A stretch of 64,000 bases of DNA. It comes from an uncultured beta proteobacterium. Its GTDB lineage: Bacteria; Pseudomonadota; Gammaproteobacteria; Burkholderiales; Burkholderiaceae_C. The translations under genes were made by a program, and so were the position numbers. Within the stretch, counting starts at the first letter, position 1. Every line of letters begins with the position of its first letter. Location: contig CAIVHU010000009.1 of assembly GCA_903905735.1 (NCBI GenBank), positions 30,979-94,978 on the forward strand. The letters run 5' to 3'. Shown here one piece after another: positions 49,280-56,751 of the stretch. Below the pieces are notes generated by a model. It did not search any database. It saw nothing but the letters and a program-made list of their open reading frames with translations, and had not been told where the DNA came from.

Positions 49280-49332
49280 TTCAACAAATGTTGATACTTT
49301 ACATTTGTTCGTAGTTTCCATCATTTGTTGAA
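49280..49332. promoter_or_regulatory. Candidate SorC-regulator operators
   Basis: Between the divergent aldolase and SorC genes: TTCAACAAATG (49280-49290) and its exact complement CATTTGTTGAA (49322-49332), with a third partial CATTTGTT (49302-49309). Spacing of about two to four helical turns suits tetramer binding by a SorC-type protein. Confidence 0.55.
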
Positions 49333-49388
49333 GGAAATCTCTCCGGACTTACCCGCACCGTGTCCACCGATCTGAAAAAGGGCTTTCC

Positions 49389-50396
49389 ATGACCACGCCA
49401 AAGGCCCCCAAACCGGCCACACCCACCAAGCCAGCAGGCACCAACGCGCCCAGCCTGAACCCGATGCTGTCGGCCGCCTGGCTGTATTACCAGGACGAGC
49501 TCACCCAAAGCGATATTGCCGAGGTGCTGGGCGTATCGCGCGCGTCGATCATCAACTACCTGCACGAAGCGCGGCGCACCGGCGTGGTGAAGATCACGCT
49601 GGAGACCGAGCACTACACGGCCATGCGGATGGCTCAACAACTGGCCAGCCGCTACCAGCTGGAGCGCTGCATTGTCATCCCCGACGACCAGGGCCGCCGC
49701 CCGACGGAAGTACGTCTGGGCGAAGCCGGGGCACAACTGCTGTCCGATGTGGTGACGGCGGGCGACATGCTGGGTGTGTCCTGGGGGCAGACGGTGCTGG
49801 CGCTGTCCAAAGCCATTGCGCCGCAGCGCGTGCCGGGGCTGTCGGTGATCCAGATCACCGGCAGCATGCTGGCCACGTTTGAGTTTTCACCCGAGCTGTG
49901 CACCTCCAACATCGCCGACCGCTTTGGTGCACGCTGCATCAACCTGCACGCGCCTGCGCTGGTGTCGCGCGCTGAAATCCGTGACCTGCTGTACCAGGAG
50001 CCCGCGCTGATCCCGCAGCTGCGACTGCTGCAAACTTGCACCAAGATCGTTTTCGGCGTGGGCCATCTGGAGGCCGACAGCACCATCTATGGCTCCGGCA
50101 CGGTCACCCCCGAAGCGCTCCAACCCTATCTGGCGCAAGGGGCCCTGGGCGTGATTGCGGGACGCTACATCGACGCCAGCGGCCACCCGATCCACGGCCC
50201 GCTGGACGATTGCATGATTGGCCTGACGCTCGAAGAAATCGACAAGATCCCGATGCGCATCTGCGTGGCCGGTGGTAGCGCCAAAGCCGCCGCCATCCGC
50301 GCCGCGCTGGAGGGCCACCACGCCACCATCCTAGTCACCGATGAGCTCGCCGCCAAAGCGCTGCTGGCAAGCGTGGACGAGCCGGACAAGGCCTGA
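49389..50396 (+). CDS. SorC/DeoR-like sugar-binding transcriptional regulator
   Basis: A 335-residue regulator. Helix-turn-helix about 30-65 (LTQSDIAEVLGVSRASIINYLHEARRTGVV), then a sugar-phosphate-binding domain (about 90-325) with LGVSWGQTV, GVGHLEADSTIYGSG and RICVAGGSAKAAAIRAAL. It is divergent from the aldolase-dehydrogenase and probably controls it. The effector would be a phosphorylated sugar of the pathway. The first 28 residues are a Pro/Thr/Ala-rich extension. Confidence 0.9.
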   Translation: MTTPKAPKPATPTKPAGTNAPSLNPMLSAAWLYYQDELTQSDIAEVLGVSRASIINYLHEARRTGVVKITLETEHYTAMRMAQQLASRYQLERCIVIPDDQGRRPTEVRLGEAGAQLLSDVVTAGDMLGVSWGQTVLALSKAIAPQRVPGLSVIQITGSMLATFEFSPELCTSNIADRFGARCINLHAPALVSRAEIRDLLYQEPALIPQLRLLQTCTKIVFGVGHLEADSTIYGSGTVTPEALQPYLAQGALGVIAGRYIDASGHPIHGPLDDCMIGLTLEEIDKIPMRICVAGGSAKAAAIRAALEGHHATILVTDELAAKALLASVDEPDKA

Positions 50397-50408
50397 TTTG
50401 CTACTTTA

Positions 50409-50463
50409 AAGATAGCTGTTAGCCCAATCACTGAAAAGACTAAAGGCTGATTTGCCTTATAAC
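50409..50463 (+). repeat. Dispersed palindromic repeat, copy R11
   Basis: Plus orientation, diverged stem: AGATAGCTGTTAGCCC, AATCACTGAAAAG, ACTAAAGGCTGATTTG. It spans the stop of the minus-strand gene at 50457. Confidence 0.7.
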
Positions 50464-50867
50464 TTGCGCCACAAAGGCCCCTCCACCGGCTGCAGTGCCT
50501 GCTTGGCAATCAGCGTGACCAACTGGTGGATTTCTTCAAAGCTGAACTGCGCCACCAGACCGCGCCCCAGTTGCGGCGGCACCCGCACCAGACAGGTCTG
50601 GCCGCTGGGCAGCGTGATCTGAACGCCCAGAACGTCGTTGGTATCGGCCCCGTCAGCCGCGTCGAGCACATCGCGCTGGCACAGCATCAGGCGGTCGTAT
50701 TCGGCCTCGATGGCGTCTTCTGCGCCAGCGGGCATGTCTTCAGGTACCCACACCACCCAGCCACCCATCGGGTCGGGGCGCACCTGGCCGGGCACGCCCA
50801 GGGTGGCCGCAAAGCTGACCAGCGCATCAGCCAACGTGGCATCAAAAAAGATGTATTCAAAACCCAT
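50457..50867 (-). CDS. Hypothetical protein, 136 residues
   Basis: Not a family I recognise. Soluble, acidic, mixed alpha/beta: YIFFDATLADALVSFAATLGVPGQVRPDPMGGWVVWVPEDMPAGAEDAIEAEYDRLM, then VLGVQITLPSGQTCLVRVPP and an amphipathic C-terminus. It resembles conserved cytoplasmic hypothetical proteins of Burkholderiales. It stands alone between two repeats; R11 covers its stop and R12 lies upstream of its start. Confidence 0.7.
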   Translation of the reverse strand: MGFEYIFFDATLADALVSFAATLGVPGQVRPDPMGGWVVWVPEDMPAGAEDAIEAEYDRLMLCQRDVLDAADGADTNDVLGVQITLPSGQTCLVRVPPQLGRGLVAQFSFEEIHQLVTLIAKQALQPVEGPLWRKL

Positions 50868-50909
50868 GCTGGCCGCCTTTCGTCATGATGTCCTGTTCTG
50901 CTATACAGA

Positions 50910-50962
50910 GTGTAGCTGCCAGCCCTTGCTTCGCTTGGGCTCAAGGTCAATTTAGGCATTAA
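50910..50962 (+). repeat. Dispersed palindromic repeat, copy R12
   Basis: Plus orientation: TGTAGCTGCCAGCCC, TTGCTTCGC, TTGGGCTCAAGGTCAATTTA. It lies between divergent genes (50457 minus and terC plus), unlike most copies. Confidence 0.75.
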
Positions 50963-51032
50963 CCTTATTCGGCCAGACGATACGGCCTGCCTTACCCAAA
51001 GTGCGCCATGGCCGCGTCCCTAAAATCAGACC

Positions 51033-51755
51033 ATGCCCGATTTGACCTCTTCGCTGTTCTGGATTGCCGTCTTGCAAATCATCGCCATCGACATCATGCT
51101 CGGTGGCGACAACGCCGTGGTGATCGCCCTGGCCTGCCGCAAATTGCCGGAAGATCAGCGCAACAAAGGCATTTTCTGGGGCGTGATCGGTGCCATCGGG
51201 CTGCGCGTGGTGATGATTTTCTTTGCCTTGCAGCTGTTGGCCGTGCCGTACCTGAAGATCGTCGGCGGCCTTTTGCTGCTGTGGATTGGTGTCAAACTGC
51301 TGCTGCCCGAGCACGAAGAGGGGCACAGCCACATTGACGGTGGCACCACGCTGATGGCAGCCATCAAGACCATTGTGGTGGCCGACGCGGTGATGAGTCT
51401 GGACAACGTGATCGCCGTGGCCGGGGCCTCGCACGGCTCCATGGTGCTGGTGACCTTCGGCATTCTGGTATCGATCCCGATCGTGGTGTGGGGCAGCAAG
51501 CTGGTGCTGGGCCTGATGGACCGTTTTCCGATTGTCATCACGCTGGGTGCGGCGCTGCTGGGCTGGATTGCCGGTAGCATGCTGCTCACCGACCAAGCCT
51601 TGCCGGAAGGCTTTGCAGACAGCCTGGGGCCAGGGCACTATCTGGTGTCTGCGGCTGGCGCAGTGCTGGTGGTGCTGGTGGGCAAATGGCTGGGTAGCCG
51701 CCAACAGGCGCGCGCCGGCGTCGAACTGCCCGTCGCTGTGGATGAGAAGCCTTAA
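51033..51755 (+). CDS. TerC family integral membrane protein (YjbE-like)
   Basis: 240 residues with about seven TM helices. The duplicated acidic motifs of the family are present: DIMLGGDNAVVIALACR and DAVMSLDNVIAVAG. A His-rich loop (EHEEGHSHIDGG) lies between the halves. Relatives export Mn or act in metal-linked stress. No Mn riboswitch signature is visible upstream. It is 12 bases before uspA, so the two may form an operon. Confidence 0.9.
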   Translation: MPDLTSSLFWIAVLQIIAIDIMLGGDNAVVIALACRKLPEDQRNKGIFWGVIGAIGLRVVMIFFALQLLAVPYLKIVGGLLLLWIGVKLLLPEHEEGHSHIDGGTTLMAAIKTIVVADAVMSLDNVIAVAGASHGSMVLVTFGILVSIPIVVWGSKLVLGLMDRFPIVITLGAALLGWIAGSMLLTDQALPEGFADSLGPGHYLVSAAGAVLVVLVGKWLGSRQQARAGVELPVAVDEKP

Positions 51756-51767
51756 GGAGAACCGGTC

Positions 51768-52196
51768 ATGACCAACGCTTGCCTGATCGCCATTGACGGG
51801 TCCGAGCCTTCGCTGCGTGCAGTGGACTTCGCCATCCAGGACGCAGCCACACGCAAAGAAGCGCCGCACATCTACCTGGTGAACGTGCAGCCCGCGCTCT
51901 CAAACAACCTGACGCGGTTTATCGACACCCGGACGGTGGAAGACTTTCACCGTGAAACCGGTGAAGAACTGCTGACCCTGGCCAAAGAACGGCTGGGCGT
52001 GGCAAGCCTGGCGCACTCGGGCCACGTGATGGTGGGTGAAGCAGCGCCCAGCCTGGTGCAGTTTGCCCAGGACAAGGGCTGCGCCATGATCCTGATCGGC
52101 ACCCACGGCTTTGGTAGCGTGATCGGCATGGTGATGGGCTCGGTGGCCACCAAGGTGGTGCACTTGTCTAGCCTGCCGGTGCTGCTGATCAAATAG
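51768..52196 (+). CDS. Universal stress protein (UspA family)
   Basis: A 142-residue single-domain UspA. The ATP-binding pattern G-2x-G-9x-G-S is present in GTHGFGSVIGMVMGSVATKVVHLSSLPVLLIK, with the N-terminal CLIAIDGSEPSLRAVD. AAGGAG lies before the ATG. It probably binds ATP and modulates stress responses. It follows terC closely. Confidence 0.92.
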   Translation: MTNACLIAIDGSEPSLRAVDFAIQDAATRKEAPHIYLVNVQPALSNNLTRFIDTRTVEDFHRETGEELLTLAKERLGVASLAHSGHVMVGEAAPSLVQFAQDKGCAMILIGTHGFGSVIGMVMGSVATKVVHLSSLPVLLIK

Positions 52197-52218
52197 CCTG
52201 CACCTACTTGATATGACT

Positions 52219-52266
52219 TTCATAGCTACTCGCTCTTATTAAATAAGGGCTAAAGGCCATTTTTAT
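52219..52266 (+). repeat. Dispersed palindromic repeat, copy R13
   Basis: Plus orientation, near consensus: CATAGCTACTCGCTCTTA, TTAA, ATAAGGGCTAAAGGCCATTT. It lies between the convergent uspA and methyltransferase genes. Confidence 0.8.
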
Positions 52267-52272
52267 CCATGA

Positions 52273-53016
52273 TTATGGTGCCGGATCGAAAGGCATCCGG
52301 TAGAGCCAGACCGGCCGGCCATCAGGCGCTGTCAGGCGCGCCTGCGGCTGCAACTGTGGCGCTTCAAACTCCAGACTGACCAGCCAGGCACCGGGCTGGA
52401 GTTCACCAGCGGCCTTGGCCACCGCGCGCGGCATGCTTTCAGGCCGCTGAAACAGGTACACCAACTGGTAGCCTGACCAGTCAGCGCGCCAGATATCGCC
52501 TCGGCGCACCCGCGCCCATGGGCAGCGCAGCGCACACAGGGCGCGCAGTGGCCAGCTCCACTCCAGCCCGTGTAATTGCGCTACCGGATAGGCACCGCGC
52601 AAGGCCTTGAGGCCATCGCCCAGGCCACAACCTGCATCCAGAATAAGAGCGTCCGGCCCAAGCTGTATATGGGCTGGCAGGTCATTGAGCGCGTCGTGCG
52701 GGGTGGGAAACAGCGGGGCATCACGCCAGGCGTTGAGCGGGTAGATGAGCAGCAGCAAGATCAGAGGCAGCAGCCAGGCCCAGGCCGGCAAGGCCACCAC
52801 GCCCGAGGCGGCCAGCGACAGCGGAAAACCCAGCGCGATGATTCCCCTGCGCCACCAGCTGGCCCCCAGCAGACTGGCCACAACACCCAGGGCGCAGGCG
52901 GTGCCCAGAGCCAGCAAGGGGCTTTGACCGATGCGCAGCAAGGCGGAGAAGACCACCCAGGCTGCCAGCCAGGTCAGCACGGCGGGCAAGGGCCAGAGGC
53001 GGGACAGGCGGTTCAT
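52273..53016 (-). CDS. Membrane-anchored class I SAM-dependent methyltransferase-like protein
   Basis: 247 residues. The first 100 hold three to four hydrophobic helices (PAVLTWLAAWVVFSALLRI, ALGTACALGVVASLLG, AWAWLLPLILLLLIYPL). A compact methyltransferase fold follows, with motif I ILDAGCGLGDGL, LHGLEWSWPL and DIWRADWSGYQLVYLF. The substrate is unknown; the motif form DAGCGLG is that of small-molecule methyltransferases. ATG 53016 has AAGG upstream; a TTG at 53052 would add twelve residues. Confidence 0.78.
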   Translation of the reverse strand: MNRLSRLWPLPAVLTWLAAWVVFSALLRIGQSPLLALGTACALGVVASLLGASWWRRGIIALGFPLSLAASGVVALPAWAWLLPLILLLLIYPLNAWRDAPLFPTPHDALNDLPAHIQLGPDALILDAGCGLGDGLKALRGAYPVAQLHGLEWSWPLRALCALRCPWARVRRGDIWRADWSGYQLVYLFQRPESMPRAVAKAAGELQPGAWLVSLEFEAPQLQPQARLTAPDGRPVWLYRMPFDPAP

Positions 53017-53085
53017 GACACGCCTTGCAACCGTGGATCGGATGCCATCCAAGTGATTCGTTGGTGAGCTTGCATGGTTGATGGA

Positions 53086-53159
53086 CCCTACCGGGCCAAG
53101 CCGGGGACCTCAGACACGTTGCACTTTGCGACATCGGCCCCCGGCTTTGTCCGGTAGGG
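53086..53159 (+). other. Long inverted repeat / hairpin in the 53017-53328 gap
   Basis: Arms 53086-53106 and 53139-53159 pair over 21 positions with one G-U and one mismatch; loop 32 bases. Cores CCCTACCGG and AAGCCGGGG pair with CCCCGGCTT and CCGGTAGGG. It is the only structure seen in the 312-bp gap upstream of the methyltransferase and downstream of parB. It may be a structured RNA or a terminator for parB read in the other direction; no T-run follows. Confidence 0.55.
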
Positions 53160-53328
53160 CCCGAGGCGTGCTCGCAAGTTGCACCTTGCATTGTCCGAAT
53201 CCGGGTTTTGAAAACCTGCGCACTGAAGCGCGTGACGCAGAGTGTGGCCAGGAATCAAGAATTTGCGCGTGCGACAGCCAAGCCAGCCCGGTGACCAAAA
53301 AAGTTGGTGACCGCCCGCGTCCACCAGA

Positions 53329-54312
53329 TCAGACTTTTTGCAGCTTCTCAATCAGCCCGTTGAGCTCATCCAACGACCCAAACGCAATGCTCAACTCACC
53401 CATTTCCTCAAAGCGCCCGGCACGCTTGACGCGTTTTTTGACGCGCACTTCCACCTCGGCCATCAGCAGGTCAGACAGCTCTTCTTCGACGCGTTTCATG
53501 TCTCGCGACTTCTCTTTTTTGGGCTTGGAGGCCACCAGCGAGAACTCGGCACCGAGCTTTTTGACCAGGCTTTCCGCCTCACGCACCGACATTTTTTTAG
53601 CGGCGATCTGGCTGGCAGCGGTAATCTGCATGGCCTTGTCCAGGCTCAACAATGCACGCGCGTGGCCCATCTCCACGTCACCGGCCATCAGCATGGTTTG
53701 CACCGGTTCGGCCAGGTTCAACAAGCGCAACAGGTTGCTGGCGGCGCTGCGGCTGCGCCCTACCGCCTGCGCGGCGGTCTCGTGCGTGAGGCCAAACTCC
53801 TTGATCAAGCGTTGCAAGCCCTGCGCTTCTTCCAGCGGATTGAGGTCTTCACGCTGCATGTTTTCGATGAGCGCCATGGCGGCTGCGGCCTCGTTGGGCA
53901 CGTCGCGCACCAACACCGGCACACTGTCCAGGCCCGCCAACTTGGCCGCGCGAAAGCGGCGCTCGCCGGCAATGATCTCGTACAGCGGCCGCCCGGCCCC
54001 GCCGCTGGGCGCCTCGGGGGTGAGCTGGCTGCGCTTGAGTTCGGCATCGGCATCACTCAGGCGGCGCACCAGAATCGGCTGCATGATGCCTTGCGCCTTG
54101 ATGGACTCGGCCAGCTCGTACAGCGCGCCTTCGTCCATGCGGGTGCGCGGCTGGTACTGGCCGGGCACCATGTCGGCCAGCAGCAATACCGAGGGCTGAC
54201 CGCTGTTGGCCGAGGCAGCCACCGAGCCGTCGGGTGCCAACAGATCGTCCACCGTCGGGCCGAGCAGTGCTTCCAGCCCACGTCCCAAGCCTTTGGGTTT
54301 TTTGGTCACCAT
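53329..54312 (-). CDS. parB: Chromosome partitioning protein ParB
   Basis: A 327-residue CTP-dependent DNA clamp that loads at parS. N-terminal KKPKGLGRGLEALLG contacts ParA. The CTP-binding core shows YQPRTRMDEGALYELAESIKAQGIMQPILVRR and IAGERRFRAAKLAG. The helix-turn-helix that reads parS is LTHETAAQAVGRSRSAASNLLRLL. AAGGAGG is strong before the ATG. It is the last gene of parA - hydrolase - parB. Five parS sites lie 1.4-5 kb upstream. Confidence 0.96.
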   Translation of the reverse strand: MVTKKPKGLGRGLEALLGPTVDDLLAPDGSVAASANSGQPSVLLLADMVPGQYQPRTRMDEGALYELAESIKAQGIMQPILVRRLSDADAELKRSQLTPEAPSGGAGRPLYEIIAGERRFRAAKLAGLDSVPVLVRDVPNEAAAAMALIENMQREDLNPLEEAQGLQRLIKEFGLTHETAAQAVGRSRSAASNLLRLLNLAEPVQTMLMAGDVEMGHARALLSLDKAMQITAASQIAAKKMSVREAESLVKKLGAEFSLVASKPKKEKSRDMKRVEEELSDLLMAEVEVRVKKRVKRAGRFEEMGELSIAFGSLDELNGLIEKLQKV

Positions 54313-54324
54313 GTGTCTTCCTCC

Positions 54325-54864
54325 TTAAATTTGAATCAGTTCTTGCAGCAGCGCCTGCCCGGCGGGCCAGTCGCCCAGGCCGGAGTCGGCGTTGATGTGC
54401 CCCAGCGCACCGGCATTCACCAGCCGGGAACACCAGGCACTGGCAAACTCGGTGGCGCGCTCCAGCGTGCAATACGGGTCACCGCTGCTGGCCACCAGCG
54501 TGCTGGGGAATGGCAAAGGTGTAAGCACCAGCGGCGACCAGCTGCCCAACACCGGACGCAGCTCTTCACGTTCAGCATCACCAGGGGCCACCAGCAACGC
54601 GGCTTTGACACGGTCGGTGTTTTTGGAAATGGCAGCCCACGCCGCCACGAGTTGGCAGCCCAGGCTGTGCGCCACCAGCACGGCGGGCGCGTCCAGCGAC
54701 AGCAACACGTCTTCCAGCCGGGCGATCCAGTCGCCGCGCAGCGGGCGCATCCAGTCGTGCTGCTCTACGCGCTGGTAGCCAAACTGGGTCTGCCAGAGGC
54801 TATGCCAGTGCTGCGGGCCGGAGTTTTGCCAACCCGGCAGGATGAGAACGGATACCGCTGTCAT
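54325..54864 (-). CDS. RBBP9/YdeN family alpha/beta hydrolase
   Basis: A 179-residue small serine hydrolase. LILPGWQNSGPQHWHSLWQ is the family start, VAHSLGCQL the nucleophile elbow, and GHINADSGLGDWP the His region. The substrate is unknown. It lies between parA and parB, a placement I recall as common in Comamonadaceae, and ends 12 bases before parB. Confidence 0.9.
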   Translation of the reverse strand: MTAVSVLILPGWQNSGPQHWHSLWQTQFGYQRVEQHDWMRPLRGDWIARLEDVLLSLDAPAVLVAHSLGCQLVAAWAAISKNTDRVKAALLVAPGDAEREELRPVLGSWSPLVLTPLPFPSTLVASSGDPYCTLERATEFASAWCSRLVNAGALGHINADSGLGDWPAGQALLQELIQI

Positions 54865-54875
54865 GACTATTTTTT

Positions 54876-54922
54876 TAATAGCTGGTTGCGCTTGTTGGAT
54901 AAGGGCCAGAGACCAATTTGGT
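54876..54922 (+). repeat. Dispersed palindromic repeat, copy R14, inside the par operon
   Basis: Plus orientation: AATAGCTGGTTGCGCTT, GTTGG, ATAAGGGCCAGAGACCAATTT. It lies between the parA stop and the hydrolase start. Confidence 0.75.
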
Positions 54923-55713
54923 TAGAGGGTTTCAACCCGCTCAACCATCTCTTTGGCAAAGGCCACAAAGGCTTGCGCCCCCTTGGACGCCGGATCAAAC
55001 ACCACACCAGGCACGCCGTAGCTGGGGGCCTCGGCCAGGCGCACATTGCGCGGGATCACCGTGGCAAAGAGCTGCCCCTTGGACTGGTAACGCGCTTCAA
55101 GTTCATGGCTGACCTGTTGCTGCAGAGTGATGCGAGGGTCGAACATGACGCGCAGCAAGCCAATGATTTTCAGCTCACGGTTCAGGTTGGCGTGCACCTG
55201 CTTGATGGTATTGACCAGATCAGCCAGGCCCTCCAACGCAAAGTACTCGCACTGCATCGGCACGATGACGCCATGGGCGCAGCACAGGCCGTTGAGCGTG
55301 AGCATCGACAGACTGGGCGGGCAGTCGATCAGTACAAAGTCGTAGTCGGCATCAACTTCAGCCAGCGCCGTTTTCAGACGCTTTTCGCGACGCTCCAGGC
55401 TGACCATCTCCACCTCGGCCCCTGCCAACTCACGGTTCGCTGCCAGGATGTCGTAACTGCAATCGGCATCCTTGAGCTTGGCACTTTGCACCCGGGCCTC
55501 ACGCACCGAGGCCGACTCCAGCAACACGTCATAGACACTGAGCTCCAGCTTGCGCTTGTCTATGCCCGAACCCATGGTGGCGTTGCCCTGCGGGTCGAGA
55601 TCAACCATCAGCACCCGCTGCCCCACCTTGGCCAGACCGGCGGCCAAGTTGACGGTGGTGGTGGTTTTGCCGACCCCACCTTTTTGATTGGCAATGCAGA
55701 AAATTTTGGCCAT
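54922..55713 (-). CDS. parA: Chromosome partitioning ATPase ParA
   Basis: A 263-residue Walker-type ATPase. The deviant Walker A is QKGGVGKTTTT (about 9-19); VLMVDLDPQGNATMGSG (switch) and LIDCPPSLSMLTLNGL (Walker B) follow. It forms ATP-dependent dimers on DNA and moves ParB-parS complexes. ATG 55713 is the standard start; a GTG four codons earlier is possible. It is first of the parA-hydrolase-parB set, with a parS site 42 bases upstream. Confidence 0.96.
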   Translation of the reverse strand: MAKIFCIANQKGGVGKTTTTVNLAAGLAKVGQRVLMVDLDPQGNATMGSGIDKRKLELSVYDVLLESASVREARVQSAKLKDADCSYDILAANRELAGAEVEMVSLERREKRLKTALAEVDADYDFVLIDCPPSLSMLTLNGLCCAHGVIVPMQCEYFALEGLADLVNTIKQVHANLNRELKIIGLLRVMFDPRITLQQQVSHELEARYQSKGQLFATVIPRNVRLAEAPSYGVPGVVFDPASKGAQAFVAFAKEMVERVETL

Positions 55714-55754
55714 GGGCGACTTCACTCAGAGTTCAATAAAACAGGTGGGGCCGG

Positions 55755-55770
55755 GGTTTCACGTGAAACA
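55755..55770. promoter_or_regulatory. parS site 1 (upstream of parA)
   Basis: GGTTTCACGTGAAACA, one base from the canonical 16-mer TGTTTCACGTGAAACA. It lies between parA and the LysE gene. Confidence 0.9.
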
Positions 55771-55782
55771 ACTTGGGCAAAG

Positions 55783-56397
55783 CTAGCGAGACACCGCCAG
55801 TTTGATGCCGAACCCGATCAGGAACACGCCCGCCACTTTTTCCAGCACGCGCGAGATCATCGGATTGGCACGAATTTTTTCGGCCAGAAAATAGGTCAGC
55901 AAGGTGGATGTCAGGCCATAACCAAAAGTGATGGCAGCGATCGTTGCCGCCATGAACGCGTAGGTGACCAGCCCTTGCTGGCGCACCGGATCGACAAACA
56001 AGGGAAAAAACGCCATGTAAAACAGGATCGACTTGGGGTTGAGCAGCGTGATCATCAACGCCTGTTTCAGATAGTGGTGTGGCTGGATGTTAAGTACCGG
56101 TGCTGCGCCAGGTTTGGCCAACAACATTTTGGCACCGAGCCAGGCCAGGTAAGCTGCACCGAGCCATTGCACCGCATGAAACGCATCGGGATAAGCGGTC
56201 AACAAAGCGGCCACGCCAGCAACCGCCGACCACATCAAGACCTGGTCACCCAGTATCACCCCCAGCGTAGCCGCCAGCCCGCCACGAATGCCACCCTTGC
56301 TGGTGGAGGTGATCAGCGCCAGGTTGCCCGGCCCAGGCACCAGCAGGAACACGAGAACGGTGACAACAAAAGTGGCGTAATCGGTGATGCCGAGCAT
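55783..56397 (-). CDS. LysE family translocator
   Basis: 204 residues, about six TM helices. The LysE/RhtB start LGITDYATFVVTVLVFLLVPGPGNLALITSTSKGG is clear, as is LNPKSILFYMAFFPLFVDP. It probably exports an amino acid; substrate unknown. ATG 56397 gives the standard N-terminus; a longer frame to 56499 is not conserved. It sits between rsmG and parA in the par region. Confidence 0.9.
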   Translation of the reverse strand: MLGITDYATFVVTVLVFLLVPGPGNLALITSTSKGGIRGGLAATLGVILGDQVLMWSAVAGVAALLTAYPDAFHAVQWLGAAYLAWLGAKMLLAKPGAAPVLNIQPHHYLKQALMITLLNPKSILFYMAFFPLFVDPVRQQGLVTYAFMAATIAAITFGYGLTSTLLTYFLAEKIRANPMISRVLEKVAGVFLIGFGIKLAVSR

Positions 56398-56502
56398 GGG
56401 TTTCTTTGGACAAGGGGAAGGCTGCAAGTTTACGTTGGAATCGTTGAGGACCGGAAAATTGAAGCTGCTGCCCTTGTTGGTCAGAGAGTGCAGCATCAAC
56501 CG

Positions 56503-56576
56503 CCATGAGTTTGGAGTGCGTACCGCCGTTCGTGTTGCCCGGCGACCTCACTTTGGTACACACCCCAAGCTCATGG
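56503..56576 (-). other. Long inverted repeat / hairpin upstream of the LysE gene
   Basis: Arms 56503-56524 and 56555-56576 pair over 22 positions; as minus-strand RNA two of the three imperfect positions become G-U pairs, suggesting a minus-strand transcript. Loop about 30 bases holding AAAGTGAGGTCGCC. It lies in the 354-bp gap upstream of the LysE start, next to the structured RNA at 56621. Role unknown. Confidence 0.5.
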
Positions 56577-56620
56577 CTACAACCATTTGCTCCCCATCTT
56601 CGGAAAACCAATACCGTCCC

Positions 56621-56708
56621 GAATCGGTCGGGTGATGTGCTCTGCGTAGGTCAAGGAGGAGGCCGAAGGCCGGGGGACATGGAGCAGAGCACGTCGCCCG
56701 ACTGATTC
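56621..56708 (+). ncRNA. Long-stem structured RNA with AAGGAGGAGG core, copy 2
   Basis: Arms 56621-56645 and 56684-56708 pair at all 25 positions, three as G-U on the plus strand. The inside reads GTAGGTCAAGGAGGAGG, a short hairpin GGCC-GAA-GGCC, and GGGGGACAT. Core shared with copy 1 at 46983 (GCGTAG, TCAAGGAGGAGG, CCGGGGGACAT) while the arms differ, showing that pairing rather than sequence is conserved. Confidence 0.65.
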
Positions 56709-56751
56709 CGCCTCAAGAGCAGTCAAAGCAGAACCGGCGAAAACAAGGCAT

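Noticed and set aside
50963..51032. Manganese (yybP-ykoY) riboswitch before the TerC gene
   Set aside because: The gap is short and lacks the conserved loops of that RNA.
53338..56508. Very long plus-strand open frame (over 1000 codons) antisense to parB, hydrolase, parA and the LysE gene
   Set aside because: Composition is Gln/His/Arg-rich as expected for the reverse of high-GC genes, it has no domain, and the minus-strand genes are certain. Similar frames antisense to katG (23572-25449) and to the hemerythrin gene (41247-43445) were rejected for the same reason.
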